Below the pieces are notes generated by a model. The model worked only from the letters and a program-made list of their open reading frames with translations, had not been told where the DNA came from and ran no database searches. From JANRKT01 sp033763355 (lineage in GTDB: Bacteria > Bacteroidota > Bacteroidia > Chitinophagales > Chitinophagaceae): a DNA stretch of 11,190 nt. The stretch covers positions 1 to 11,190 of the forward strand of contig JANRKT010000301.1 in assembly GCA_033763355.1 (NCBI GenBank). Direction: 5' to 3'. The position numbers and the translations under genes were made by a program. Below are positions 1 through 6,799 of this stretch, piece after piece. How positions within the stretch are numbered: position 1 is the stretch's first letter; each line of letters opens with the position of its first letter.

Positions 1-803
1 ACCTGGTTAAGGAAGTAAGATTGCGTAAGTGTTACTTCCATTTTCTTGTTGGTCCTTCTTGTAGAACCATTCTTGGTGGTTATTACTACCACACCGTTCC
101 TTCCCAATTCGCCATACAATGTCGTAGCGCTTAATCCTTTCAACACACTGATATTTTCAATGCTGTTGGGGTCAAGGTCAAGGAAGCGGCTGCTTGTCGT
201 GTTGCCGTAAACGAAACTGGCCTGTGAATTAGTAGAAGCATCAAATGGAACACCATCAACAATAAACAATGGAGTAGATGTACCGGAAATGGTGTTCACA
301 CCACGGATAATGATGTTGGTACCGCTGCCGGACATACCACTTGTGTTGAGGATATCAACACCGGGGGCTTTACCATTTAACAGGCGAACCACGTCGCCAT
401 CGGGGCGAAGTTCAAGCGCTTTTTTGTCAACTGTTGCTACTGCATAACCGAGGGCTTTTTTCTCCCTGCGGATACCAAGGGCTGTAACAACGACCTCGCT
501 TAAAGCCTGGTCGCCTTCTTTCAAGACAATATTAATCGTTGTGGAAGCGCCAACAGCTATTTCCTGACGGACAAAACCCACATAAGTAACAACAAGGGTC
601 GCCCCCCGTTTTACCGGGATTTTGAAAAGTCCGTTAGCGTCTGTAACTGTGGCTGATCTGGAGCCTTTTTCCTGTACTGTGGCTCCTACAATGGGGGCAT
701 CTTTACTATCAGATACCTTACCGGAGACTTCTACAGTCTGTGCCCATGCTGTTTGTGCAATACAAAGCAGGCAACAAACCGCGATGATTAGCAGTTTTCT
801 CAT
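1..803 (-). CDS. SusC/RagA-family TonB-linked outer membrane receptor, N-terminal part
   Basis: The reading frame starts at ATG 803 and runs off the left edge, giving 267 codons of a protein whose family is usually about 1000 residues. Residues 1-21 are a signal peptide ending AWA, with likely cleavage before Q22. Residues 24-95 form a carboxypeptidase-regulatory-like beta-sandwich (VSGKV, then GATV, TVTDANG and TYVGF). A TonB-box-like stretch LSEVVVTALGI lies at 101-111. The plug domain follows, with RGVNTI at 167-172, PLFIVDGVPFD at 178-188, IENISVLKG at 215-223 and the family hallmark GRNGVVVITTKNG at 234-246. Such proteins import glycans or other large nutrients across the outer membrane, energised by TonB and usually paired with a SusD lipoprotein encoded downstream. 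That gene would lie beyond the window, so the substrate cannot be told. Family assignment is firm; the barrel is not visible. Confidence 0.95.
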   Translation of the reverse strand, partial: MRKLLIIAVCCLLCIAQTAWAQTVEVSGKVSDSKDAPIVGATVQEKGSRSATVTDANGLFKIPVKRGATLVVTYVGFVRQEIAVGASTTINIVLKEGDQALSEVVVTALGIRREKKALGYAVATVDKKALELRPDGDVVRLLNGKAPGVDILNTSGMSGSGTNIIIRGVNTISGTSTPLFIVDGVPFDASTNSQASFVYGNTTSSRFLDLDPNSIENISVLKGLSATTLYGELGRNGVVVITTKNGSTRRTNKKMEVTLTQSYFLNQ

Positions 804-840
804 GTCGCTAAGTTTTGATTTTTTACGGTTTGAAATTAGG

Positions 841-872
841 CGAATATAGCAGGTTTATACTATTAAGCCAAA
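841..872 (-). promoter_or_regulatory. Bacteroidota-type promoter of the susC-like gene
   Basis: On the minus strand TTTG (872-869) is followed after 20 bases by TATATTCG (848-841), which matches TAnnTTTG at 7 of 8 positions. Transcription would begin near 835, leaving a leader of about 30 bases before the ATG at 803. The match and its position support an independent promoter, although the peptidase gene upstream has the same orientation. Confidence 0.6.
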
Positions 873-959
873 AAAATGACAGTATTGCCTCCTGACCTGC
901 TGCACGGCCACTCGTAAAAAATCACATTTTTTTTAACATTTCAGAAAACCGCAATGTGT

Positions 960-1643
960 TTAGTTCCTGCTGCGGTTATTGTAAATGAGCAGGTACTGTA
1001 CCAGCGTTACTATGGAAGCTATGGCTGCAACCACATAAGTCATGGCCGCCCATTTAAGCGCATCTTTGGCTTTGGGCTGCTCATGCGCTGTTGTTACATT
1101 GGTTTTTTCTAACCATGCCAGTGCCCTTTTGCTGGCGTCAAATTCAACAGGGAGTGTAATTACTGAGAAAATGGTTGTTAAAGCAAAAAGCGCAATACCT
1201 ATTAATAATAAAGCGGGGAAAATTTTAATTAGCAGGATACCCCCGATAAGCACCCATTGTATAATACCGGAACTGAACTGCACTACCGGCACAAGCCTGC
1301 TCCTCATCATCAGCCACCTGTAAGCTGTTGCATGCTGAACGGCATGGCCGCACTCATGCGCCGCAACAGCTGCTGCGGCCACACTATTATTATTATATAC
1401 ATCCGGGCTCAGGTTTACTGTTTTGTTGAGCGGGTTGTAGTGATCGGAAAGGAAACCTTCTGAGGAGATGACCTGCACATCATAAATGCCATTGTCCCTG
1501 AGCATTTTTTCTGCCACCTCTTTGCCTGTTAGCCCAGAAGCAAGCTGCACATTACCATACGCCTGAAACTTGCTTTTAAGCATCATGGATACCAGCATAC
1601 TGATGCCTACAAATACCAGAGAAACCAGCCAGATTGAGCCCAT
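960..1643 (-). CDS. Membrane zinc metallopeptidase, YugP family
   Basis: This 227-residue protein matches the YugP-like zinc metallopeptidases in length and layout. Residues 1-20 are an N-terminal membrane segment. The zinc-binding HExxH site is HECGH at 96-100, followed by AVQH, and the probable third ligand is E167 in the motif LPVEFDASKRA. Hydrophobic segments at about 120-136 and 138-165, and again at about 198-221, anchor the protein in the inner membrane around the active site. The product is expected to be an integral membrane protease; no substrate is established for the family as far as I know. The start ATG at 1643 immediately precedes the first membrane segment. The gene is followed by the susC-like gene in the same direction after 156 bases, but that gene has its own promoter match, so a functional link is not implied. 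All expected catalytic residues are present. Confidence 0.92.
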   Translation of the reverse strand: MGSIWLVSLVFVGISMLVSMMLKSKFQAYGNVQLASGLTGKEVAEKMLRDNGIYDVQVISSEGFLSDHYNPLNKTVNLSPDVYNNNSVAAAAVAAHECGHAVQHATAYRWLMMRSRLVPVVQFSSGIIQWVLIGGILLIKIFPALLLIGIALFALTTIFSVITLPVEFDASKRALAWLEKTNVTTAHEQPKAKDALKWAAMTYVVAAIASIVTLVQYLLIYNNRSRN

Positions 1644-1932
1644 ATTAAAATTTGAAGTTTTTAAAAATTACAACAACCAAAACACAAATTAGTTACCAGT
1701 TTTTAAAAGCTGTTTATATGTCCCGAAAAGCATATTTTTTGCGGCCTTTTTGACAGCATAATGCAGTACGTATCATCCCTCTGGCCAATTTGACAAAAAG
1801 CTGATTCAGTATCCGGCAGTGGGTATAAAATAATGGTTTTTAACGATTTGCCTCCTGGCCGGAGTTTTCTGCCGGACCCGGATTATGCCCGGACAAAACA
1901 TTCTAAAGTTATTCACACCGTCTAAAATTAAT
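1644..1932. other. Divergent intergenic stretch without a gene
   Basis: This is the peptidase-proximal part of the 520-base region between the divergent peptidase and radA genes. I find no convincing reading frame here and no strong promoter match for the peptidase on the minus strand. It has a small cluster of CCGG tetramers (starting at 1813, 1859, 1872, 1878 and 1889). It also holds an 8-base inverted repeat, TCCGGCAG at 1812-1819 with CTGCCGGA at 1869-1876, separated by 49 bases. The function is unknown. Confidence 0.5.
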
Positions 1933-1962
1933 TTTGTTATGTGGCAGCAATTTGTAATTTAG
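1933..1962 (+). promoter_or_regulatory. Bacteroidota-type promoter for the leader or small RNA before radA
   Basis: TTTG at 1933-1936 is followed after 18 bases by TAATTTAG at 1955-1962, which matches TAnnTTTG at 7 of 8 positions. The predicted transcript start is near 1968, almost 200 bases before the radA start codon, and just upstream of two hairpins. This is a long distance for a simple radA promoter in this phylum and fits a small RNA or structured leader better. Confidence 0.5.
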
Positions 1963-1967
1963 TGCAA

Positions 1968-2079
1968 GAATTTAATGGGTTAGTAAGTATCACAAAGGCC
2001 AGCGAAAGTTGGCCTTTGACTTTTTAAAAACACTGCTTTTTCTTTACTTCATGCAGCATGTACATGCTGTTTTTTTTTT
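1968..2079 (+). ncRNA. Candidate small RNA or attenuator leader of radA
   Basis: A transcript of about 110 bases is inferred from a promoter match ending at 1962 and a terminator-like hairpin ending at 2079. Within it, 1993-2018 folds into an 11-base-pair stem: CAAAGGCCAGC pairs with GTTGGCCTTTG, including one G-U pair, and is capped by a GAAA tetraloop. Five T follow at 2021-2025, so this hairpin could itself stop transcription and give a product of about 57 bases. There is no meaningful peptide: the only early ATG (1975) is followed at once by GGT and TAG. I cannot assign it to a known RNA family. It could be an independent small RNA, since the terminator precedes radA, or a leader that attenuates radA. 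Promoter and structure are seen; expression is inferred. Confidence 0.4.
2054..2079 (+). terminator. Intrinsic terminator, 16-base palindrome plus T10
   Basis: CAGCATGTACATGCTG (2054-2069) is a perfect palindrome that can form a 6-pair stem with a GTAC loop, and it is followed directly by ten T (2070-2079). That is a classical intrinsic terminator on the plus strand. It lies about 85 bases before radA with no plus-strand gene upstream, so it must end a noncoding transcript or act within the radA leader. The perfect symmetry also allows a protein-binding operator. Confidence 0.55.
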
Positions 2080-2163
2080 GCTTTTCATTTGATGCAATCA
2101 ATAAAAATTATTCAGCATTTATTTCATCATTCATCTTCAGCAATTCGCAGTTAACTTTATGCC

Positions 2164-3579
2164 ATGGGTAAAATCAAAACTGCATTTTTCTGCAGTAACT
2201 GCGGATATGAATCAGCAAAATGGGCTGGTAAATGTCCTGCATGCGAACAGTGGAATACGTTTACTGAAGAAGTGATACATAAACCATCTGCAAAAAATGA
2301 TATTACCTGGAAAGAGCCGCCTGCAAAAGCAAACGGATTAAAAAGTTTATCGCTTGATGAAATAGAAAGCAGTGAAGAAAAAAGATTAATTACCCCCGAT
2401 GCAGAACTGAACCGTGTATTAGGCGGCGGCATTGTTCCCGGAAGCATTGTACTGGTTGCAGGCGAACCGGGCATCGGAAAATCAACTTTGTTTTTACAGG
2501 CTTCGTTGTTATTGAAAGATGTTGTTACGCTTTATATAAGTGGTGAAGAAAGTGAACAGCAGATTAAAATGAGGGCAGACAGGCTCAACATAAAACATAA
2601 CCAGTTTTACCTGCTTACCGAAACATCCACACAAACCATTTTCCAGGAAATAAAAAAAATAAAACCGCAACTGGTAATTGTTGACTCTATTCAAACTGTT
2701 CAGTCAGCATATATTGATTCTTCTCCGGGAAGCATCTCGCAAATCAGGGAATGTGCTGCAGAATTTCAAAGGTTCGCCAAAGAAACACATACTCCTGTTT
2801 TTTTAATTGGCCACATTACCAAAGACGGAAGCATTGCGGGCCCCAAACTGCTGGAGCATATGGTAGATACCGTATTGCAGTTTGAAGGCGACCAGCATTA
2901 TGCATTCAGAATATTGCGCACTACTAAAAACAGGTTTGGCTCAACAAGCGAACTGGGTATTTATGAAATGACAGGGCTGGGCATGAAGCCCGTTGCCAAT
3001 CCTTCTGATATACTCATTACCCAAAAAGAAAACCAGTTAAGCGGCATTGCCATTGCCGCAACAATGGAGGGCATGCGTCCATTGCTTATTGAAGTGCAGG
3101 CATTGGTTACCGCTTCTGTTTACGGAACACCGCAACGTACTGCAAGCGGTTTTGATTTACGTCGTTTGCAACTGCTGCTTGCTGTACTTGAAAAAAGAGG
3201 CGGCTTTCATTTTGGAACCAAAGATGTATTTGTAAACATTGTAGGTGGATTAAAAATAGAAGACCCCTCCACCGATCTTGCCATGGTTTGCGCATTACTC
3301 AGTTCTTATGAGGATGTGCCTGTGCCGCAAAATATTTGTTTTGCCGGCGAAGTGGGCCTGAGCGGAGAAATAAGGGCTGTAAACAGGATTGAGCAAAGAA
3401 TTGCTGAAGCAGAAAAACTGGGGTTTGAAAAAATCATTATCAGCAAATACAATCTTGCCTACCGGTCCGAAAGGACTCCTTCGGAGCAGGCAGTGCAAAA
3501 AGGGTTGGGGGCACAAAAATTCAATATAGAAATAGTTACATTGGGAAGGGTGGATGAAGTGTATCGCTTATTGTTTTAA
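2164..3579 (+). CDS. radA: DNA repair protein RadA (Sms)
   Basis: This 471-residue protein is a full-length RadA, the RecA-related ATPase that acts as a helicase during recombination and helps process branched repair intermediates. The N-terminal zinc finger has cysteines at 10, 13, 24 and 27. The Walker A loop is GEPGIGKST at 100-108 and Walker B is LVIVDSIQT at 170-178. The RadA-specific KNRFG motif is at 255-259. The C-terminal third is a Lon-protease-like domain of the RadA type, with GGFHFGTKDVFVNIVGG followed by AGEVGLSGEIRAV. The start is taken as the ATG at 2164, five bases after an out-of-frame ATG at 2159, because it gives the usual RadA N-terminus a few residues before the first cysteine. 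comF follows after 21 bases, which suggests cotranscription. No key residue is missing. The leader upstream carries hairpins that might regulate it. Confidence 0.97.
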   Translation: MGKIKTAFFCSNCGYESAKWAGKCPACEQWNTFTEEVIHKPSAKNDITWKEPPAKANGLKSLSLDEIESSEEKRLITPDAELNRVLGGGIVPGSIVLVAGEPGIGKSTLFLQASLLLKDVVTLYISGEESEQQIKMRADRLNIKHNQFYLLTETSTQTIFQEIKKIKPQLVIVDSIQTVQSAYIDSSPGSISQIRECAAEFQRFAKETHTPVFLIGHITKDGSIAGPKLLEHMVDTVLQFEGDQHYAFRILRTTKNRFGSTSELGIYEMTGLGMKPVANPSDILITQKENQLSGIAIAATMEGMRPLLIEVQALVTASVYGTPQRTASGFDLRRLQLLLAVLEKRGGFHFGTKDVFVNIVGGLKIEDPSTDLAMVCALLSSYEDVPVPQNICFAGEVGLSGEIRAVNRIEQRIAEAEKLGFEKIIISKYNLAYRSERTPSEQAVQKGLGAQKFNIEIVTLGRVDEVYRLLF

Positions 3580-3600
3580 ACTGTTTTTAAAAAAACTCAA

Positions 3601-4308
3601 TTGCATTTGCTCATTAAAAATATCATTGATCCCTTAAGCCATTTGTTTTTTCCGCAGGTTTGCGCAGGTTGCGGAAGCGATCTTTTGCCTGAAGCAGATC
3701 ACCTGCTTTGTTTACAATGCCATGCACAGTTACCGGAAACACATTTTGCATTACATGCCAACAACCCCGTGGAAAAAACATTCTGGGGCAGGTTATCTCT
3801 GAAAGCTGCATGCAGCCAGTATTATTTTACCAAAGAATCATTGATACAAACACTCATTCACCAGTTGAAATACGAAGGCAGGAAAGACAATGGCCTGATG
3901 CTTGGCAGGTTAATGGGGCAAAGCCTGCTGCAATCCGGCCGTTTCGGCAATATTGATGCAGTAGTTCCGTTACCCTTATTTGCTGATAAAGAGAAAAGAA
4001 GGGGCTATAACCAGTCGTTGTTGTTAAGTGAAGGCATTGCTGAAATTCTTTGTGTGCCGGTTACTAAAAATGCGGTAAGCAGGATAAGATATACAGAAAC
4101 ACAAACAAAAAAGAGCAGGCCCGAAAGATGGCAGAATGTAGCAGGCGGTTTTATGGCGATACAACCTGGCTTGCTGGAAAACAAAAAAGTGCTGCTGGTG
4201 GATGATGTTATCACAACCGGCGCCACACTGGAAGCCTGCGGATCAGTGATGCTGAATATACAGGGAATTGAATTGTTTATTGCAACGCTGGCTTATGCAT
4301 CACAATAA
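3601..4308 (+). CDS. ComF-family phosphoribosyltransferase-like protein
   Basis: This 235-residue protein has the standard ComF layout. A zinc finger at the N-terminus has cysteines at 21, 24, 37 and 40. The family motif RGYNQ is at 134-138 and the PRPP-binding loop VLLVDDVITTGAT is at 197-209. In competent bacteria ComF proteins act in the cytoplasm during uptake and processing of transforming DNA, while elsewhere they are common with no proven role. Being beside radA, which also takes part in natural transformation in some bacteria, fits such a link but does not show it. There is no ATG near the start. The frame opens right after the radA stop codon, in the same phase, and the earliest plausible start is TTG at 3601, with TTG at 3607 as alternative. 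Either keeps the zinc finger. The lipoprotein gene follows after 27 bases. Confidence 0.9.
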   Translation: MHLLIKNIIDPLSHLFFPQVCAGCGSDLLPEADHLLCLQCHAQLPETHFALHANNPVEKTFWGRLSLKAACSQYYFTKESLIQTLIHQLKYEGRKDNGLMLGRLMGQSLLQSGRFGNIDAVVPLPLFADKEKRRGYNQSLLLSEGIAEILCVPVTKNAVSRIRYTETQTKKSRPERWQNVAGGFMAIQPGLLENKKVLLVDDVITTGATLEACGSVMLNIQGIELFIATLAYASQ

Positions 4309-4335
4309 AAGGAAACATTATTTTTGATTGTTCTG

Positions 4336-5730
4336 ATGAAGAATTTTTTACGCATAACTTACCTCATCGCATTTATAACTGTATTCTCCTGCAAAAAAGA
4401 AAGGCTTATTACCAGCAGTGAAGCACGTTTAAATATATCAGTTGATACGTTAAGGTTTGATACAGTTTTTACTTCTGTTGGCTCCATTACACAATCCTTT
4501 AAAATTTTTAACGGCAATAACCAGCGCCTTAAATTAAATAAGATAAAATTAATGGGCGGCAGCAGTTCATTTTTTAAAATGAATACGGATGGCATTGCCG
4601 GCACAGAAATAAACAATCTTGAAATTGCTGCTAACGACAGCATTTATGTTTTTGTAACCGTTACGGTTGACCCCAACAGCAATAATCTGCCCTTCATTGT
4701 TCAGGACAGCATACTGGTAGCTTTTAATGGCAATGAACGTTTGGTTCAATTGGAAGCATACGGGCAAAATGCACGTTTTATAAGAAGTGAATTAATAGGT
4801 AATAACACTACGTGGGACAGTATGCTTCCCTATGTAATACTTGGAGGGGTACAGGTGGATACCAATGTTACATTAACGCTGCAACCGGGCACAAGGGTGT
4901 ATTTACATGCAGACGCACCGTTAATCGTTGATGGCACACTCCTGGTTAACGGCACAAAAACCGACAGCGTTGTTTTCCTGGGTGACCGTTTGGATAAAGA
5001 ATACCGTGATTTACCCGCAAGCTGGCCGGGAATTTATTTCAGGGGAAGCAGTAAAGACAACGTATTAAAGTATGCAGTTATCAAAAATGCATTCCAGGGC
5101 ATTGTAACTGATAAACCTTCTGTTAACACAAATCCCAAAGCAGTATTAAACGAATGTATCATTGACAATATTTACGATGCAGGGATTTTTGCACTTAACA
5201 GCAGCATAAAAGCCACCAACTGCCTTATCAGCAATTGCGGCACAAACATTTTGCTGGTAAAAGGCGGTAATTACGAATTTACCCATTGCACTGTTGCCAG
5301 TTATTCCAACAATTACATATTGCATAAAAATCCCGTTTTGTTTGTGAACAACTGGGACAGCATAAACAACCAGGTATTTACTTACAATCTCACAGCGCTG
5401 TTCCGCAACAATATTTTCTGGGGTGAGAACGGAACAACAGATGATGAAGTAGTGGTAAGCAAAAGGGGAAGTACAACTTTTGATGTGATCCTGAGAAATA
5501 ACTTATTTAAAGCGAAAACCACTCCGCCGAATACCGTTTTAACCGATAACATCAGCAACCAAAACCCCCTTTTTGACAGCATAGATGTGGTAAAGAGATA
5601 TTATGATTTCCGCATCGGGCTTAAGGCTTCGCCTGCTGTTGACAAAGGCCTCTCACTGGGTGTGGTTAATGACCTGGACAATAAACCCCGCGACAGCAAA
5701 CCGGATATGGGATGCTATGAGAAACAGTGA
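4336..5730 (+). CDS. Parallel beta-helix repeat lipoprotein, function unknown
   Basis: Starting at ATG 4336 the product is 464 residues with a lipoprotein signal: a hydrophobic stretch ending VFS followed by C19 and two lysines, so it should be lipidated and exported. A TTG at 4324 would add four residues but weakens the signal peptide, so I prefer the ATG. Residues of about 35-145 look like an immunoglobulin-type beta-sandwich of the ASH/DUF1573 kind (DTVFTSVGSITQSFKIFN). From about 160 to 430 there are short repeating asparagine-rich beta strands typical of a right-handed parallel beta-helix (for example LTLQPGTRVYLHADAPLIVDG near 180-200). The C-terminus has the ASPAVDKG ... DLDNKPR ... 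PDMGCYE signature seen at the end of many such proteins. No catalytic residues can be named. Polysaccharide binding or cell-surface structure is possible, but this is inference. It is probably the last gene of the radA-comF unit. Confidence 0.82.
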   Translation: MKNFLRITYLIAFITVFSCKKERLITSSEARLNISVDTLRFDTVFTSVGSITQSFKIFNGNNQRLKLNKIKLMGGSSSFFKMNTDGIAGTEINNLEIAANDSIYVFVTVTVDPNSNNLPFIVQDSILVAFNGNERLVQLEAYGQNARFIRSELIGNNTTWDSMLPYVILGGVQVDTNVTLTLQPGTRVYLHADAPLIVDGTLLVNGTKTDSVVFLGDRLDKEYRDLPASWPGIYFRGSSKDNVLKYAVIKNAFQGIVTDKPSVNTNPKAVLNECIIDNIYDAGIFALNSSIKATNCLISNCGTNILLVKGGNYEFTHCTVASYSNNYILHKNPVLFVNNWDSINNQVFTYNLTALFRNNIFWGENGTTDDEVVVSKRGSTTFDVILRNNLFKAKTTPPNTVLTDNISNQNPLFDSIDVVKRYYDFRIGLKASPAVDKGLSLGVVNDLDNKPRDSKPDMGCYEKQ

Positions 5731-5800
5731 CCACTCACTCTTTCTCCTCCCTGTAAAACAGCGCTTCGCCGCATCATGATGGCAGAGGCACGAAATCCTG

Positions 5801-5831
5801 TTTCGTATTAAACTTTATTTTCTCATCTTTG
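5801..5831 (+). promoter_or_regulatory. Weak candidate promoter of the glutathione peroxidase gene
   Basis: CATCTTTG at 5824-5831 matches TAnnTTTG at 7 of 8 positions, with TTTC (instead of TTTG) 19 bases upstream at 5801-5804. It would start transcription some 15 bases before ATG 5853. A 6-pair stem (5790-5795 with 5801-5806) overlaps the upstream box; it lacks an adjacent T-run and is a poor terminator. The 122-base gap after the lipoprotein gene makes a separate promoter reasonable. Confidence 0.3.
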
Positions 5832-5852
5832 TTCTCACAAAAACCAGAAATT

Positions 5853-6422
5853 ATGATACGCATATTAGCGCTTGCAGCCCTGATGTTCTTTGCAACAGGT
5901 GTAAACACCATCTACGAATTTCAAGTTCCTGCCCTCGATGGATCAACGATAGATTTCTCCAAATACAAGGGAAAGAAGATCATGATCGTTAATACAGCAT
6001 CTAAATGCGGTAATACCCCTCAATACGCAGACCTGGAAAAATTATACAAACAATATAAAGACAAACTGGTGATTGTAGGTTTTCCGGCAAATAATTTCGG
6101 CCAGCAGGAACCGGGCACCAGGGAAGAAATAGGTGAGTTCTGCAAGAAAAACTATGGTGTTACTTTCCCGATGGCGGATAAAGTTTCAGTAAGGGGTGAT
6201 GATATTCATCCCATGTTCAAATGGCTGGTGGACCAATCCAAAGAACTGGCCAAAAATGTGCCTGCAGAAAATTCAAAAGATATTTTATGGAAAAGGTTCC
6301 TCCAGGATCCCGTTATCTGGAACTTCACCAAATTTTTGCTTGATGAAAAAGGGAACCTGGTTGCAGTCTTTCACAATAAAGTAAGCCCGGTAAGCGAAGA
6401 AGTAGTAAAGTATTTGAATTAG
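5853..6422 (+). CDS. Glutathione peroxidase-family thiol peroxidase with an export signal
   Basis: From ATG 5853 the protein has 189 residues. Residues 1-16 are strongly hydrophobic after one arginine, so it is probably exported to the periplasm or membrane-tethered; there is no lipobox cysteine. The enzyme reduces hydrogen peroxide or lipid peroxides, and the cysteine-type bacterial members generally use thioredoxin rather than glutathione. The peroxidatic cysteine is C52 in NTASKCGNTPQY. The catalytic glutamine is Q85 in FGQQEPG, and the tryptophan-asparagine pair is W156-N157 in IWNF. A resolving cysteine, C97 in EFCKKNYGVTFP, corresponds to Cys82 of the yeast thioredoxin-dependent enzyme Gpx3. 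The usual FPCNQFG reads FPANNFG here (78-83), so the common third cysteine is absent, but the catalytic set is complete. An upstream TTG (5829) was rejected because it would put charged residues before the signal. The gene appears to stand alone. Confidence 0.93.
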   Translation: MIRILALAALMFFATGVNTIYEFQVPALDGSTIDFSKYKGKKIMIVNTASKCGNTPQYADLEKLYKQYKDKLVIVGFPANNFGQQEPGTREEIGEFCKKNYGVTFPMADKVSVRGDDIHPMFKWLVDQSKELAKNVPAENSKDILWKRFLQDPVIWNFTKFLLDEKGNLVAVFHNKVSPVSEEVVKYLN

Positions 6423-6543
6423 AAAAAAATATCAAGAATTTAATCAATCCCCCAATAAAGGGACAGTTTTATTTTACGGCTGCATAAAATTCTTTTTTTA
6501 AACAACCTGTTTCGGGTAAGGGGTTAAGATATGCCGGCTGAGA

Positions 6544-6574
6544 TTGACATTTCTCCTGAATATGCTTAATTTTA
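6544..6574 (+). promoter_or_regulatory. Candidate promoter of the antitoxin-like gene
   Basis: TTG at 6544-6546, 20 bases, then TAATTTTA at 6567-6574, which matches TAnnTTTG at 7 of 8 positions. Transcription would begin about 10 bases before the start codon at 6591. The upstream box is minimal, so confidence is modest. Confidence 0.35.
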
Positions 6575-6590
6575 ATGAACCTATAGAGAC

Positions 6591-6773
6591 ATGTTGACAA
6601 AGAAAGAGGTCCTTAAAAGCCTGAAAGACCTGCCGGAAGAGTTTCCGGTTGACGAAGCTATTGACAGGCTCATTTTATTGCACAAAATAAGCATGGGTAA
6701 AAAAGAAATAAAGGAAGGTAAAGGATTGACAACTTACCAGGCAAAGAAAAAGTTGAAAAAATGGCTCAGTTAA
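6591..6773 (+). CDS. Small antitoxin-like protein, apparently without its toxin
   Basis: This 60-residue protein resembles the antitoxin halves of RelE/ParE-type toxin-antitoxin pairs common in Bacteroidota and cyanobacteria. It opens with a KEVLKSLKDLPEEFPVDEAIDRLILL helix pair, then a charged linker (GKKEIKEGKGL), and ends with an AKKKLKKWLS tail. That last segment is the typical end of the family (a short threonine-containing turn, then a basic helix ending KKWL). In such pairs the toxin start codon normally overlaps the antitoxin stop. Here an ATG at 6761 in another frame does overlap the end, but its frame stops after 12 codons at 6797. Whether the small protein still works, or acts as an orphan DNA-binding or decoy protein, cannot be told. 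It sits between the peroxidase gene and the restriction-modification gene. The assignment rests on resemblance to remembered family patterns, not on a search. Confidence 0.6.
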   Translation: MLTKKEVLKSLKDLPEEFPVDEAIDRLILLHKISMGKKEIKEGKGLTTYQAKKKLKKWLS

Positions 6774-6799
6774 TCCTTATGAAAATCATATTTTTCTGA
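6761..6799 (+). pseudogene. Possible remnant of a RelE/ParE-type toxin start
   Basis: The frame beginning at ATG 6761 reads MAQLILMKIIFF and then stops at 6797-6799. Its ATG lies 13 bases before the end of the antitoxin-like gene, in the overlapping arrangement usual for toxin genes, and an MAQ-I opening is common among such toxins. A second open stretch in another frame (6799-6879) has no start codon. The rest of the toxin, normally about 90-100 residues, is missing. Chance is a real alternative, because the fragment is very short. Confidence 0.25.

Noticed and set aside
622..849. Plus-strand open frame of 75 codons opposite the susC-like gene start
   Set aside because: It covers the signal peptide region and promoter of a clear minus-strand gene and shows no protein features of its own.
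2157..2474. Antisense open frame of 105 codons opposite the start of radA
   Set aside because: It lies wholly opposite radA coding sequence, has no family signature and is explained as a shadow of the radA codon pattern.
4324..4335. Upstream TTG start for the lipoprotein
   Set aside because: The ATG at 4336 gives a compact lipoprotein signal with the cysteine at residue 19; the extra four residues add nothing.
5790..5806. Hairpin ACGAAA/TTTCGT as terminator of the radA-comF-lipoprotein unit
   Set aside because: The stem has only six pairs and no adjacent T-run; it may be coincidental.
5829..5852. Upstream TTG start for the peroxidase
   Set aside because: It would overlap the likely promoter box and place charged residues ahead of the hydrophobic signal; ATG 5853 is better.
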